From NCBI RefSeq assembly GCF_014697105.1, contig NZ_JACJRF010000008.1:1-64000 (forward strand): a stretch of 64,000 nucleotides of DNA, in the 5' to 3' direction. Positions 17,968 through 27,020 of the stretch are shown piece by piece; the first letter of the stretch is position 1, and each line of letters starts with the position of its first letter. Under the pieces are notes generated by a model. That model worked only from the letters and a program-made list of their open reading frames with translations, searched no databases and was not told the DNA's origin. The stretch comes from Anabaena subtropica FACHB-260 (lineage in GTDB: Bacteria; Cyanobacteriota; Cyanobacteriia; Cyanobacteriales; Nostocaceae). A program made the translations under genes and the position numbers.

Positions 17968-19779
17968 TTGACAAGTTGCAGCCAAGACAGCGCTGGTGTA
18001 TTTGATCAGACTATGAGCGATCGCCCTGTAAAATTATTATTAGTTGACCAAGACCCCATATTCCGCCTGGGATTAAGGGTAGCCTTGGAAGCCATACCTA
18101 ACATAGAAGTGGTATCAGAAGCCGCAACAGATACAGCAGCCTTACAGATACTTGCGGAACTTGCCCAAATTGACCCAAACCAAGTGAACTTGGTGATTTT
18201 AGAATTAGGTAATGGTCGTTCTACTCATAGTCAACAGCAAGGTTTACAACTCTGTCAACAACTAAAAGCTACATACCCCACACTACCAATTTTTCTCCTG
18301 AGTTCCATTCAAGAACAAGGTCTAATAATGGCAGCGAGGGCTGCTGGTGTCAATGGTTACTGTCCTAAAGGTACTCCCATTACTGAATTAGTCACAGCTA
18401 TAGAAGAAGTAGTAGTTGGTAATTCCTACTGGTTAACTGAAAGGGTAAACACAGAAATTACTCCTACCATTGTGGCGACTGCGCCTCGTATCCCTTTAGC
18501 TAGATGGCGGCAAAATTTACGTTTATCGAGCATGGATTATATTGATGCTGCTCTTCAAGAAGTCACAGCACAATTACAAACTCCTGGCTTACCAATATTA
18601 GATAGAGCAGTACTAGCCGGTCAGCGACGAGAACTTTTAGCCAGTCGTTGGTTGCTGAATCAGTTGCTTGCTTTACCCCAAGAAAAACAACAGCAACCAT
18701 TAACCTCATCAGTTGAACAATCTCCGCCTATAGTACCACCACCAACTCCTACTATTACCATCTCAGATTCACAACGAGCGTCTACTTCGCCGCCACTCCT
18801 CAGTCCCAGAGCTTTGCAATCTCATTTATTTGCATCTTGTATTAACAAATTGCAATTTTCTTTGAGAAATGTTTCAGAGTCTGTCTTAGAAATTGATATC
18901 TTTCGGGAAGACAAGAAACGGGAATTATTGTACTTAATTCTGCAAAAATTAGCTCAACAACTAGATGCTTTACGTAATGCCCAAATCACAATTAATCAAT
19001 TGACAGATTTACAACCTGTAATCTTACATGATTTATGGCAAGCAGTAATTACAGATTTTTTTGGCAAGTTTTCCAGAATACAAGTAGGAAAACGCAACCT
19101 AGAAATAGTCACCATATTGTTGCAAAATCCCCAAGTTGTGCAAACAGCAATTCTTAATAAGATACCTTTAGTATTAGAATTGTTTTCTTATCTGCTATTT
19201 CAAACAGATTTAAAAGTCGAACATACATCTTACCCAGCAGGTAGCCCGGAAGCTAATTTCCACGCTGAATTTTTACTAGAAAATTTATTAATTCAAGTGG
19301 CAAATAGTGTAGTACAACCATTATTAAATAATTTAGCAGACGTAGAAGAAATTAAACAAGATTTCTACGTGAAAACATTAATGTCTACACGAGAACTTGA
19401 ACGGTTTAGAAATAATTTATCTTGGAAATATCGCTTAAATAATTATGTGAATGAAGCCAAGGCAATTTTTGAGAGCCGCTATGAGTTATTTGTTTTCGCA
19501 CCGCGTGGTATTGCCCAAATGTCGATTTATGCTCCCCGGAACGAAGAACTAGCACAACTGTCTGGCGTCCCACTAACAGTAACATTGGGGCTAGAATTTC
19601 GAGATGCGATCGCTCCTCGTTTACAATCACTATTATCTGTTGTCGGTAGTGGGATTGTCTTTGTACTGACTCAAATAGTTGGTCGAGGTTTAGGTTTAAT
19701 TGGTCGCGGAATTATTCAAGGTATTGGTAGCGTATCTTTCGACAAGAATTTTAAGCGGAATAAGGAGCGACAGAAGTAA
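17968..19779 (+). CDS. Degenerate receiver domain fused to a DUF3685/Ycf55-like domain
   Basis: A 603-residue protein. Residues 20-160 have the CheY fold: acidic pair in LLLVDQDPIF (Asp27, Asp29) and the conserved lysine in GYCPKGTP. The phospho-accepting aspartate position is occupied by Glu79 (NLVILELGNG), so it is probably not phosphorylated in the usual way. A proline-rich linker (about 245-280) leads to a large C-terminal domain that resembles Ycf55/DUF3685 of cyanobacteria and red algal plastids. There is no DNA-binding domain. The start is TTG, supported by the AAGGAGG site. Function unknown. Confidence 0.75.
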   Translation: MTSCSQDSAGVFDQTMSDRPVKLLLVDQDPIFRLGLRVALEAIPNIEVVSEAATDTAALQILAELAQIDPNQVNLVILELGNGRSTHSQQQGLQLCQQLKATYPTLPIFLLSSIQEQGLIMAARAAGVNGYCPKGTPITELVTAIEEVVVGNSYWLTERVNTEITPTIVATAPRIPLARWRQNLRLSSMDYIDAALQEVTAQLQTPGLPILDRAVLAGQRRELLASRWLLNQLLALPQEKQQQPLTSSVEQSPPIVPPPTPTITISDSQRASTSPPLLSPRALQSHLFASCINKLQFSLRNVSESVLEIDIFREDKKRELLYLILQKLAQQLDALRNAQITINQLTDLQPVILHDLWQAVITDFFGKFSRIQVGKRNLEIVTILLQNPQVVQTAILNKIPLVLELFSYLLFQTDLKVEHTSYPAGSPEANFHAEFLLENLLIQVANSVVQPLLNNLADVEEIKQDFYVKTLMSTRELERFRNNLSWKYRLNNYVNEAKAIFESRYELFVFAPRGIAQMSIYAPRNEELAQLSGVPLTVTLGLEFRDAIAPRLQSLLSVVGSGIVFVLTQIVGRGLGLIGRGIIQGIGSVSFDKNFKRNKERQK

Positions 19780-19854
19780 TTGATCAATAGTCAATAGTTA
19801 TTAGTTATTCTCCTCTGCGCCTCTGTACCTCTACTTACCTTGATAAGATATTTT

Positions 19855-20481
19855 TTAATAAGTCTCTGATTGAATTGCAGCCCAGTCTTCTGGTGTGTTG
19901 CAGTTGAATAATATTTCTGGGGTTGGTAAGGTTAAGACTTGTACAGAATGGTATTGTAGCCATTGTTGAAATGATCGCCCACCTTGACTGATAAACTCTA
20001 ATAATTGCGGTAAACAGCGACGGCGATAGAAACCACAGAGAGGTTCCCAGCCTTTGGCGTGATGAGCAAGAGCTGCGATCGCTTCCTCTGGTACACTATC
20101 AAGACCAGAAGACCACTCTTGCAATACCTCAACTCGCAACTTAGGTAAATCGCAAGCTAGCAACAATACCCAATCAGTTTTTACTTGCGCCAACCCTTGA
20201 GCAAAGCCAATCAAAGGCCCGTGAGTTAGCGGTTCATTCCGCGATTCTCCCAGTAAAGGGACTTCCTCAATAAACTGACAACCCGGTAAAACTAAATGCT
20301 GATAGCGTTCTGGCCAAGGAGTAACGACATAAACGGTATCAGCGCAACTTGCAGCAGTGGTACATACCAACTTTAACAACGGCACACCCTGAAAGGGGAT
20401 CAAAGCTTTATCCTGTCCCATACGAGAACTTTTACCACCCGCTAGGACTATAGCTGTTAAATCGAAAGCAGATTCCTTCAT
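19855..20481 (-). CDS. mobA: Molybdenum cofactor guanylyltransferase MobA
   Basis: A 208-residue nucleotidyltransferase that links GMP to molybdopterin, giving the bis-MGD or MGD cofactor needed for example by nitrate reductase. The GTP-binding signature is LAGGKSSRMGQDKAL near residues 13-27, and the LLACDLPKL motif carries the metal-binding aspartate. No other molybdenum cofactor gene is nearby. A degraded pentapeptide-repeat fragment lies just upstream on the same strand. Confidence 0.9.
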   Translation of the reverse strand: MKESAFDLTAIVLAGGKSSRMGQDKALIPFQGVPLLKLVCTTAASCADTVYVVTPWPERYQHLVLPGCQFIEEVPLLGESRNEPLTHGPLIGFAQGLAQVKTDWVLLLACDLPKLRVEVLQEWSSGLDSVPEEAIAALAHHAKGWEPLCGFYRRRCLPQLLEFISQGGRSFQQWLQYHSVQVLTLPTPEILFNCNTPEDWAAIQSETY

Positions 20482-20489
20482 TTCCCTTT

Positions 20490-20655
20490 TTAAAATGCCT
20501 TTATTTTCTGGAAATCCCTTAAACCAATTAATACCTCTAAAGAGGCTCCTTGAAAGTTTGCTCCGGTCACATCTGCATTAGTGAGACTAGCATCTTCCAA
20601 ATCAGCTCTACTCAAAAAAGACTACTCAATTACCTCAAGCGGCGGTAATATTAGC
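20490..20655 (-). pseudogene. Remnant of a pentapeptide-repeat gene
   Basis: Read on the minus strand, 20490-20605 gives SRADLEDASLTNADVTGAN and then a short tail ending in TAA. Further upstream, in another frame, comes GFSDANITAA. The A(D/N)L-type spacing is clear, but stop codons and a frame change separate the parts and there is no start. It looks like the broken 3' end of a gene, now filling the mobA upstream region. Confidence 0.45.
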
Positions 20656-20681
20656 ATCAGAAAATCCTGAGAGCAATTTCT

Positions 20682-21602
20682 ATGAAAGGCAGCTTGAGAG
20701 CAAGTATCGCTTACTTAGAGCCACAAAAAGCATTTCGCTGCTTCAGCGCAAGCAAGTTTTATTGGCTACTTATGTTATCCTCTACGACTATGTTCGTCGG
20801 CTCCTCGGCTGAATTAGCAATTGCAGCACCACAACAAATTGCCCAACAAGTTATCATTAACCGTCCCACCCTCAGAGTTGGGAGTCAAGGTGAACGTGTT
20901 TCAGAACTTCAAGCAACTCTGAGGCTTTTGGGCTTTTATTCAGGTGCAATAGATGGAGTCTATAGTGAGAGTACAGCAAATGCTGTGTCTCAGTTTAAAC
21001 AAGCGGCTGGCTTGACTCCAGATGGTGTTGTTGATACTGCTACTTGGCAGAGGTTGTTCCCCAATCAAGCGATGGGTACACCAAGCGCATCTTTACCGAA
21101 TTCAACAATTATTCCACCAACAAACTTGACAACTGATTTCCCAGTTCCCACCCAGCCTGCTACTAATCCTACTGCTAACCCCAGACCTACAACTCCCAGT
21201 CCATCAGCCACCACTAGGCCTGCTCCTAATCAAGTTGTCAATACAAGACCTGCTCCCGCCAGAGTTACGACTCCCACCCCAAGACAACAAACACCCCCAC
21301 AAAGACCATCTTCAACCCCAGGCTTCAGACCCACCCCATCTGCTCAAAGAATTTCTGGTGTGCAATACACTACCGAAGGCTGGCCGATTTTGCGTGTAGG
21401 GATGAAAAATTCCGAAGTTACTAAATTGCAACAAAGATTGAGTCAACTTGGTTTTTTAAAAGGCGGTGTAGATGGATATTTTGGAGTTCAGACAGAGGCC
21501 GCACTCAAAACTGCTCAAAAACGCTACGGTTTAGAACCTGATGGTGTAGCTGGCGGTGCCACTTGGGAGGCACTATTGCGGCAATCCCCCCAGGGACGTT
21601 AG
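20682..21602 (+). CDS. Exported protein with two peptidoglycan-binding domains
   Basis: A 306-residue protein with an N-terminal hydrophobic segment (about 28-48, WLLMLSSTTMFVGSSAELAI) ending in a likely signal peptidase site. It has two PG_binding_1 domains: residues about 63-125 (LRVGSQGERVSELQATLRLL...) and 235-300 (LRVGMKNSEVTKLQQRLSQL...). The linker is rich in Pro, Thr and Ser (about 135-220). There is no catalytic domain, so it probably anchors to or senses the cell wall. It has a single-gene layout. Confidence 0.85.
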   Translation: MKGSLRASIAYLEPQKAFRCFSASKFYWLLMLSSTTMFVGSSAELAIAAPQQIAQQVIINRPTLRVGSQGERVSELQATLRLLGFYSGAIDGVYSESTANAVSQFKQAAGLTPDGVVDTATWQRLFPNQAMGTPSASLPNSTIIPPTNLTTDFPVPTQPATNPTANPRPTTPSPSATTRPAPNQVVNTRPAPARVTTPTPRQQTPPQRPSSTPGFRPTPSAQRISGVQYTTEGWPILRVGMKNSEVTKLQQRLSQLGFLKGGVDGYFGVQTEAALKTAQKRYGLEPDGVAGGATWEALLRQSPQGR

Positions 21603-21753
21603 GCTGAAATAAGTTATTCCTAAGTGCTGAGTTTCCAGTCCTAAATTAGGTATCTTAACTCAGCATTAATTTCGCCCTAACACCTAAAAAGCGAAAATTC
21701 TTTTTGTGTAATTTCTGTTCAAGTGATTACTGATTTCTGCTAAACAACAACTG

Positions 21754-22107
21754 ATGAAAAACTTTTTCTTAACTTGGCTCGGTACTGCGGTGGCTTTGCT
21801 CATTACCGCCCATATCGTGCCTGGCTTCTCTGTACGTAGTTTTGTGGCTGCTTTAGTTGCCGTATTCGTAATTGGGTTAGTTAATGCTTTTATTAAACCA
21901 ATTTTAAGCATTTTGTCATTTCCTATCACCCTATTGACTTTTGGTTTATTTACATTTGTAATCAATGCCTTAACCCTTTGGTTAGCCAGTGTCCTTACAC
22001 CTGGTTCTGGATTTGAAATTAAAGGCTTCTTAGCTGCTTTTTTGGGATCAATTGTCCTGTCTATTGTTTCCAGCTTGATTAATTACCTTTTGAGAGCAGT
22101 TGAATAA
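21754..22107 (+). CDS. Phage holin family / DUF360-type small membrane protein
   Basis: A 117-residue protein made almost only of four hydrophobic helices, with the conserved GLVNAFIKPILSILSFPIT segment at about 48-66. This family is widespread in bacteria outside phage genomes, and its cellular role is unknown; no phage genes occur nearby. Confidence 0.75.
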   Translation: MKNFFLTWLGTAVALLITAHIVPGFSVRSFVAALVAVFVIGLVNAFIKPILSILSFPITLLTFGLFTFVINALTLWLASVLTPGSGFEIKGFLAAFLGSIVLSIVSSLINYLLRAVE

Positions 22108-22252
22108 ATGTAATTAAATCCAATATTAGTTTTTTGTTCGTAGTGAGCGATCAATCGCTCCGCAAAAGAATTTATACTGTCAAGGCATAGAAATTGGTTG
22201 CTATTTGTGTTTCTGCATCTCGTAGAGAGGGGAGTGGCTTAGTGTAGTTGAT

Positions 22253-22717
22253 CTAAAATCCAAAATTGTTTGACGATGCCTGAGCAACGGCAATCGTTAC
22301 TACCCCTGGTTGTCCAGGTAAGCGAAAAATTCGTTTAGGAACCAAAAGTTTTACCCCTAACTGTTGTTTTTCATTGGCGGAAACTGCGATAATAGCAGCC
22401 GCCTCAGCAACACTAGGAATTCCTACTTTTTCCGCAATCACTCTGCTAGGATTGGGAACGGCAATATTTGCCAGCATTTCTATACTAAAAGTTTTTAAAG
22501 GCAAGTTAAATAGGTCGCAAAACTCCACTAAACCAGGTTCTGATGCTTTGGTATCGATAGTGGCAATACCTACAATTTCTTTTTGCTCAAGTTGATTTTC
22601 TTGAAAAACTTGGTGGATTGCTGCGGCGATTAAGTGATGAGAGATACCAGATTGACAACCAAATCCCAACCATAAATTGTCTAAAAAACACCTTTGTTCA
22701 ATAATTTTGAGTTTCAC
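22253..22717 (-). CDS. cbiG: Stand-alone CbiG C-terminal domain protein (cobalamin biosynthesis)
   Basis: A 154-residue protein matching only the C-terminal domain of CbiG, the enzyme that opens the delta-lactone of cobalt-precorrin 5A; the domain also occurs as CobE. Recognisable features are the LWLGFGCQSGIS start and the SVAEAAAIIAVS segment. The N-terminal half of CbiG is not present here and may be encoded elsewhere, as in some cyanobacteria where it is fused to other enzymes. No other cobalamin gene is close. Confidence 0.8.
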   Translation of the reverse strand: MKLKIIEQRCFLDNLWLGFGCQSGISHHLIAAAIHQVFQENQLEQKEIVGIATIDTKASEPGLVEFCDLFNLPLKTFSIEMLANIAVPNPSRVIAEKVGIPSVAEAAAIIAVSANEKQQLGVKLLVPKRIFRLPGQPGVVTIAVAQASSNNFGF

Positions 22718-23469
22718 TACTAATTGTCTACTAGGTAAAGCTTAAGACTTTTAACTCTTATTCACTGGGAAAATTGATATATTGATACTATTTTGGCGTT
22801 TATTAAGATACCTATAAACTGATAATTATAATACTGTTCTCAGAAATGAAAAACTATATATTGAGCATATCTAGCACAGTAGGAAACGCCGGGGGAGGAC
22901 AAGGTAAAACTAGAAAGTATATTTACTTTTTAAGTTTAGTTTCTTTAATTTTTTTGAAACAAAAACATTTTACCTAGTCTACTTCGGTGTTTCAATTTCT
23001 TCATATTTTTGAAGTAGGCATTGTCAAAAAGTTACAACGGAACTTTAGTTTTTCATTTCTGAGATTTATTTTTACACCCCCTTAGTATTTAATTAAATAA
23101 CTGGATTTTTATTGGTTGTCAAGATGTTGGTCAAGGGTTTTGAACATTAAATAAATCTAGTTCAAAATTTCCTAAAAAATAGTAATTTATTGATTTTTTT
23201 TGGTATTTTACAATACAATTAATCTCACGTAAGAATAAAAACTAAGTACACCATTTCATTAATTCCTAGCGAACTAACTTTGGAAATATTCAGCGTCTTT
23301 CTGCGCTAACCTTCGTGTTCCTCTGCTTTGAAAATATGCAAGTAAAAGTCTACCAAAGTTGGGTTACGGCTTACTTAACCCAACATAACCTTTGGGAATG
23401 CTGGATTTACTTGCGTCCAATTAACCTATATTCTTCATGTATTATTTAATTTTAATTTTTGATTGGTTA
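22718..23469. other. Long AT-rich gap
   Basis: It contains one small possible gene (22846-22977, separate entry). The rest is AT-rich, with no repeats or hairpins that I would defend. Confidence 0.4.
22846..22977 (+). CDS. Possible small protein or remnant with a P-loop-like motif
   Basis: A 43-residue frame, MKNYILSISSTV..., contains GNAGGGQGKT, which looks like the Walker A of ParA-type ATPases (compare KGGVGKTT). A hydrophobic stretch follows. A TATAAT box lies about 15 bases upstream. It may be the broken 5' end of an ATPase gene or a real small protein. There is no clear ribosome-binding site. Confidence 0.3.
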   Translation: MKNYILSISSTVGNAGGGQGKTRKYIYFLSLVSLIFLKQKHFT

Positions 23470-24750
23470 TTAATCCTGCGCCCCAGCCAGCTTTAAACTC
23501 TGAACTATACTCCTAAAACCATTAAACTCGGCAATCATCAAAGCTGTATAACCACCCCGATTTTTTAAATTCGTATCAGCCCCACCTTCCAGTAATATTT
23601 GCACCGCCTTATTATAGCCACCAGAGGCAGCCCATATTAAGGCTGTAGCCCCTACTGAGTCTTGATAGTTGACATTGGCACCTTTTGTCAACAACAACTG
23701 CATGATTGCTGGATGGTTATATTCTGTAGCTTTTATCAAAGCAGTTTTACCATCACCTGTTGGAATGTTGGCATCTGCACCGTAGTCTAGCAATACCTTG
23801 ACTGTCTCAATGTGACCTTGAGATGCTGCTAAGGTGAGGGGTGTCTCACCTAAATTATCTCCATGCAAATTTGCACCATAACTCAGCAGTGTTTTGACTA
23901 TCTGATGATGTCCCTGCAATGCTGCTACCAATAATGGTGTATCACCCAGATGGTTTTTAATTTGGGTATCTGCGCCCCGGTTAAGTAACACTTGTACCAC
24001 ATCAATATATCCTTCCACCGTGGCAAGGTGTAGGGCAGTTTCCCCATCTTCGTCTTGATGATTTACCTGAGCGCCTCGATCTAATAAAATTTCTGCGATC
24101 GCTCTATTTCCTGCTGCTACACTTGCTAACAATGCAGTACCACCGTCTTTATTTTGTCGGTTGACATCAACCCCAGCTGCTACTAACACCTGTACCACAT
24201 CCAAATGTCCTAAGTCAGCTGCCAGCATTAAGAGGGTTTCGCCTTCTTCATCTTCAGAATTAGCATCTGCACCACTTTGTAAAATTAATTGCACCACAGC
24301 CGCTTGTCCTCGCTTCACAGCAAGTTTCAAAGCAGTATCATCATCTTTATCTGTGGAGTAGACATCAGCACCAGCAGCTAACAAAATCCGCACCACTTCT
24401 ACATAACCTTTTAAGGCGGCTGCCATTAATGCTGTACTACCATCTTCATTGGTAGCATTCACATCAGCGCCTCTGGAGATTAAAAACTGCACAATGTCAA
24501 ACTGATTAGCACTAGCAGCCAACATCAAAGCCGTTAAACCATAGCGTTTTCTCGGTGAATTGATATTTGCTCCCGCATCTAGGAGCGATCGCACAATTTC
24601 GGTATAGCCTAGATTAGCAGCAAACATTAACGCCGTAGTCCCATCGCGATCGCATACATCCGCCCTAGCACCAGCAGCCAGCAGCGCACCCACCCCCTTA
24701 ATATCGCCAATTTTCGCAGCCTTTAACAGCAAAACATCGTTGTTAGTCAT
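23470..24750 (-). CDS. Ankyrin repeat protein
   Basis: A 426-residue protein made of about 12-13 ankyrin repeats of 33 residues (GTTALMFAANLGYTEIVRSL, ...), with almost nothing else. It has no signal peptide or membrane segment, so it should be a cytoplasmic protein-binding scaffold. The start codon lies inside a TTAGTCA-type tandem repeat (24743-24763). The partner is unknown. Confidence 0.9.
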   Translation of the reverse strand: MTNNDVLLLKAAKIGDIKGVGALLAAGARADVCDRDGTTALMFAANLGYTEIVRSLLDAGANINSPRKRYGLTALMLAASANQFDIVQFLISRGADVNATNEDGSTALMAAALKGYVEVVRILLAAGADVYSTDKDDDTALKLAVKRGQAAVVQLILQSGADANSEDEEGETLLMLAADLGHLDVVQVLVAAGVDVNRQNKDGGTALLASVAAGNRAIAEILLDRGAQVNHQDEDGETALHLATVEGYIDVVQVLLNRGADTQIKNHLGDTPLLVAALQGHHQIVKTLLSYGANLHGDNLGETPLTLAASQGHIETVKVLLDYGADANIPTGDGKTALIKATEYNHPAIMQLLLTKGANVNYQDSVGATALIWAASGGYNKAVQILLEGGADTNLKNRGGYTALMIAEFNGFRSIVQSLKLAGAQD

Positions 24751-24763
24751 TAGTCATTAGTAT
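24743..24763. repeat. TTAGTCA repeat over the ankyrin gene start
   Basis: Three heptamer-like units. On the minus strand they read ACTAATGACTAATGACTAAC. The first ATG runs into a stop after four codons and the second is the start of the ankyrin gene. Confidence 0.6.
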
Positions 24764-24865
24764 TTTCTCAGGACTTAACACTCATATTCACACTCTGTGG
24801 CCTCAACCACGTAACTTAGAGTTATGCTAATTTTTATTAAGATTTAAGGATTGGGCGAGAACACA

Positions 24866-25336
24866 ATGAATTTGGAACTGTCTGCCTCGGTTAAATATTG
24901 GCTAAATTTCTTTCACCCATTCATTATGTGGGTGTTGTTGGCGCTTTCACTCTATGCGGCTTACTTAGGACTACAGGTACAGCGTACCAGAAATGCTCAA
25001 GGGGAAGAAAAGAAAGAACTGATTAAAGGTAGATACAATGTCAGGCACTACCAAATAGGCTCGATACTTTTAGCTTTGATGGTTACTGGTGCGATTGGTG
25101 GGATGGCTGTTACCTACATCAATAACGGCAAGTTGTTTGTAGGCCCGCACTTACTAGCAGGACTCGGTATGACGGGTTTAATTGCATTTTCTGCTGCCCT
25201 ATCTCCTTATATGCAAAAAGGAGCAAATTGGGCGCGGGTGAGCCATATATTAATAAACTTTGTGATTTTAGGGCTGTTTACTTGGCAGGCCATCACCGGT
25301 GTGCAGATTGTCCAAAGAATTTTGACTCAGGCTTAA
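24866..25336 (+). CDS. DUF4079 family membrane protein
   Basis: About 156 residues with four hydrophobic helices. His residues near helix ends (NFFHPFIMW, NVRHYQIGS, VGPHLLAGL, VSHILINF) recall cytochrome b561-like or haem-binding membrane proteins. I recognise it as the cyanobacterial/plant DUF4079 family, of unknown function. I start at the ATG at 24866; the frame also allows a TTG at 24851. Confidence 0.75.
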   Translation: MNLELSASVKYWLNFFHPFIMWVLLALSLYAAYLGLQVQRTRNAQGEEKKELIKGRYNVRHYQIGSILLALMVTGAIGGMAVTYINNGKLFVGPHLLAGLGMTGLIAFSAALSPYMQKGANWARVSHILINFVILGLFTWQAITGVQIVQRILTQA

Positions 25337-25400
25337 TTATGAGTCATTGGTCAATGGTCATTAGTCATAAGTTATTGACTTTAGACTATTGACTATTGAC

Positions 25401-26069
25401 TCACCACTTCTTCTTACAACTACCAGGAAAAGGAACTCCAAAAGATTGATGAAAATCTTCTTGGACTTTGCGAGTTAGGCGACGGGAGACTTGGCGAACG
25501 ATTTGGTTTAGTAAGCGATCGCCTGTAGACTGAATTAAAGATTGAGGTAAACGCTGAATAAACCGAGGAAAGTGGAGACAAACGGTCAAATCTAATTCCC
25601 ATTCAACTCGTGTGAGAATATTATCGCTAAAATCTTCTTTTAACTGAAGTGCAGCCCGATAATCCACATCATATCCAGGCGGTTGATAATCAGGAATGGG
25701 GATTGTCCGAATGCAATAAACACCCTGTTGTGGAGGTAAAAGTTCCAAACCAATCTTTGGTTCTACTTCATAACCAAAAGAGCCAAAACGACCAATGGTT
25801 AAAGCATAACCATGTTCTCCCAAAGGTTGGACTTTCATCGGTTCAGCACAGCGTGTAAACCAAGAAGCGTGACTATTAAGATACTCAGCAACCATCTGTG
25901 CTGGAGCGTACATCTTCATAGAGTCGCTATAACGACCGTAAAACTTACTTGATGTACCAACACTTAATCCTGTGTCTGTATTCTCAGTTTCTGGTAAATT
26001 GGGAACGACAGGCACAGTTGATTCTGTTATATCCAGAGATTGATATTCGCCGTTTGTTGAAAGCATCAA
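25401..26069 (-). CDS. DUF1997 family protein
   Basis: A 222-residue soluble protein matching the DUF1997 family found in cyanobacteria and plants (e.g. YGRYSDSMKMYAPAQMVAEY near residue 44). It ends in a Lys-rich tail (CKKKW). It has no catalytic motif that I recognise. It is separated from the upstream DUF4079 gene by a 65-base stretch of GTCATTAG-like repeats. Function unknown. Confidence 0.75.
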   Translation of the reverse strand: MMLSTNGEYQSLDITESTVPVVPNLPETENTDTGLSVGTSSKFYGRYSDSMKMYAPAQMVAEYLNSHASWFTRCAEPMKVQPLGEHGYALTIGRFGSFGYEVEPKIGLELLPPQQGVYCIRTIPIPDYQPPGYDVDYRAALQLKEDFSDNILTRVEWELDLTVCLHFPRFIQRLPQSLIQSTGDRLLNQIVRQVSRRLTRKVQEDFHQSFGVPFPGSCKKKW

Positions 26070-26242
26070 TGCGTTCCCCTCTAATTTGGCGTTTGTTTAT
26101 ATTTAATAATTCCCAAGGTGTGTGGGTAATTTAGTACTAAATTCCTATTTTGACTGAAACCTTATGAATCTGTCATAAACTTCATGGAATCACTACAATA
26201 TACTGAGCAGTCATATACTAGATACCCAGGATAGCGTTAATC

Positions 26243-26899
26243 ATGAAAGCATTTGTAGCAGGGGCAACAGGTGAAACAGGTCGCCGCATCGTGCAAGAGT
26301 TAATAGCGCGCAATATTCCTGTACGTGCTTTGGTGCGAGATGAACAAACAGCTAGAGCTATTTTACCTCCTGATGCGGAGTTAGTTGTGGGTGACGTGTT
26401 AAACCCAAATAGCCTAACTGCTGCCTTGGGAGATAGTACTGTAGTACTGTGTGCGACTGGAGCAAAACCCAGTTTCGATCCCACTGGGCCTTATAAGGTA
26501 GATTTTGAAGGCACTAAAAATTTAGTCGATGTAGCAAAAGCCAAGGGAATTGAAAATTTTGTTTTAGTAACTTCTTTGTGTGTCTCCCAATTTTTCCATC
26601 CATTAAACTTGTTTTGGCTCATTCTGGTATGGAAAAAACAAGCGGAAGAGTATTTGCAAAAAAGTGGACTTACTTATACGATAGTCCGTCCTGGTGGTTT
26701 GAAGAATGAAGATAACTCAGATGCGATCGTCATGCAAAGTGCTGATACCTTATTTGAAGGTGGTATTCCTCGCCAAAAAGTAGCACAAGTCTGCGTCGAG
26801 TCTTTGTTTGAGCCAGGCGCACGCAATAAAATAGTCGAGATTGTCGCTAAACCAGAAGCTATCTCAAAAACTTTTACAGAGTTATTTCAACAATGCTAA
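26243..26899 (+). CDS. NAD(P)-binding atypical short-chain dehydrogenase (Ycf39/Tic62-like)
   Basis: A 218-residue Rossmann protein. The nucleotide motif GATGETGRR is at residues 7-15, and YTIVRPGGLK near 160 is typical of NAD(P)H-binding atypical SDR proteins. The classical Tyr-x-x-x-Lys pair is not evident, as is common in this group, which includes proteins bound to photosynthetic membranes. It is close to a family often labelled NAD(P)H-binding protein in cyanobacteria. The substrate is unknown. Confidence 0.8.
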   Translation: MKAFVAGATGETGRRIVQELIARNIPVRALVRDEQTARAILPPDAELVVGDVLNPNSLTAALGDSTVVLCATGAKPSFDPTGPYKVDFEGTKNLVDVAKAKGIENFVLVTSLCVSQFFHPLNLFWLILVWKKQAEEYLQKSGLTYTIVRPGGLKNEDNSDAIVMQSADTLFEGGIPRQKVAQVCVESLFEPGARNKIVEIVAKPEAISKTFTELFQQC

Positions 26900-27020
26900 G
26901 GGATTTCCAGATAAAAAAATATCCAACTAGGTTGGGTGCGTCAGTGCGAGAAAACTTAGCTTTACCAAGAAATTATTCATACTGACGCACCCTACTAACT
27001 GTAAGCTCACCCTAACAGTC

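Noticed and set aside
21754-22107. Phage holin, suggesting a prophage
   Set aside because: This membrane family is common outside phages and no other phage gene is present.
22253-22717. Possibility that the CbiG protein is a truncated pseudogene
   Set aside because: It starts and ends cleanly at the domain limits, and separate CbiG C-domain proteins exist in cyanobacteria.
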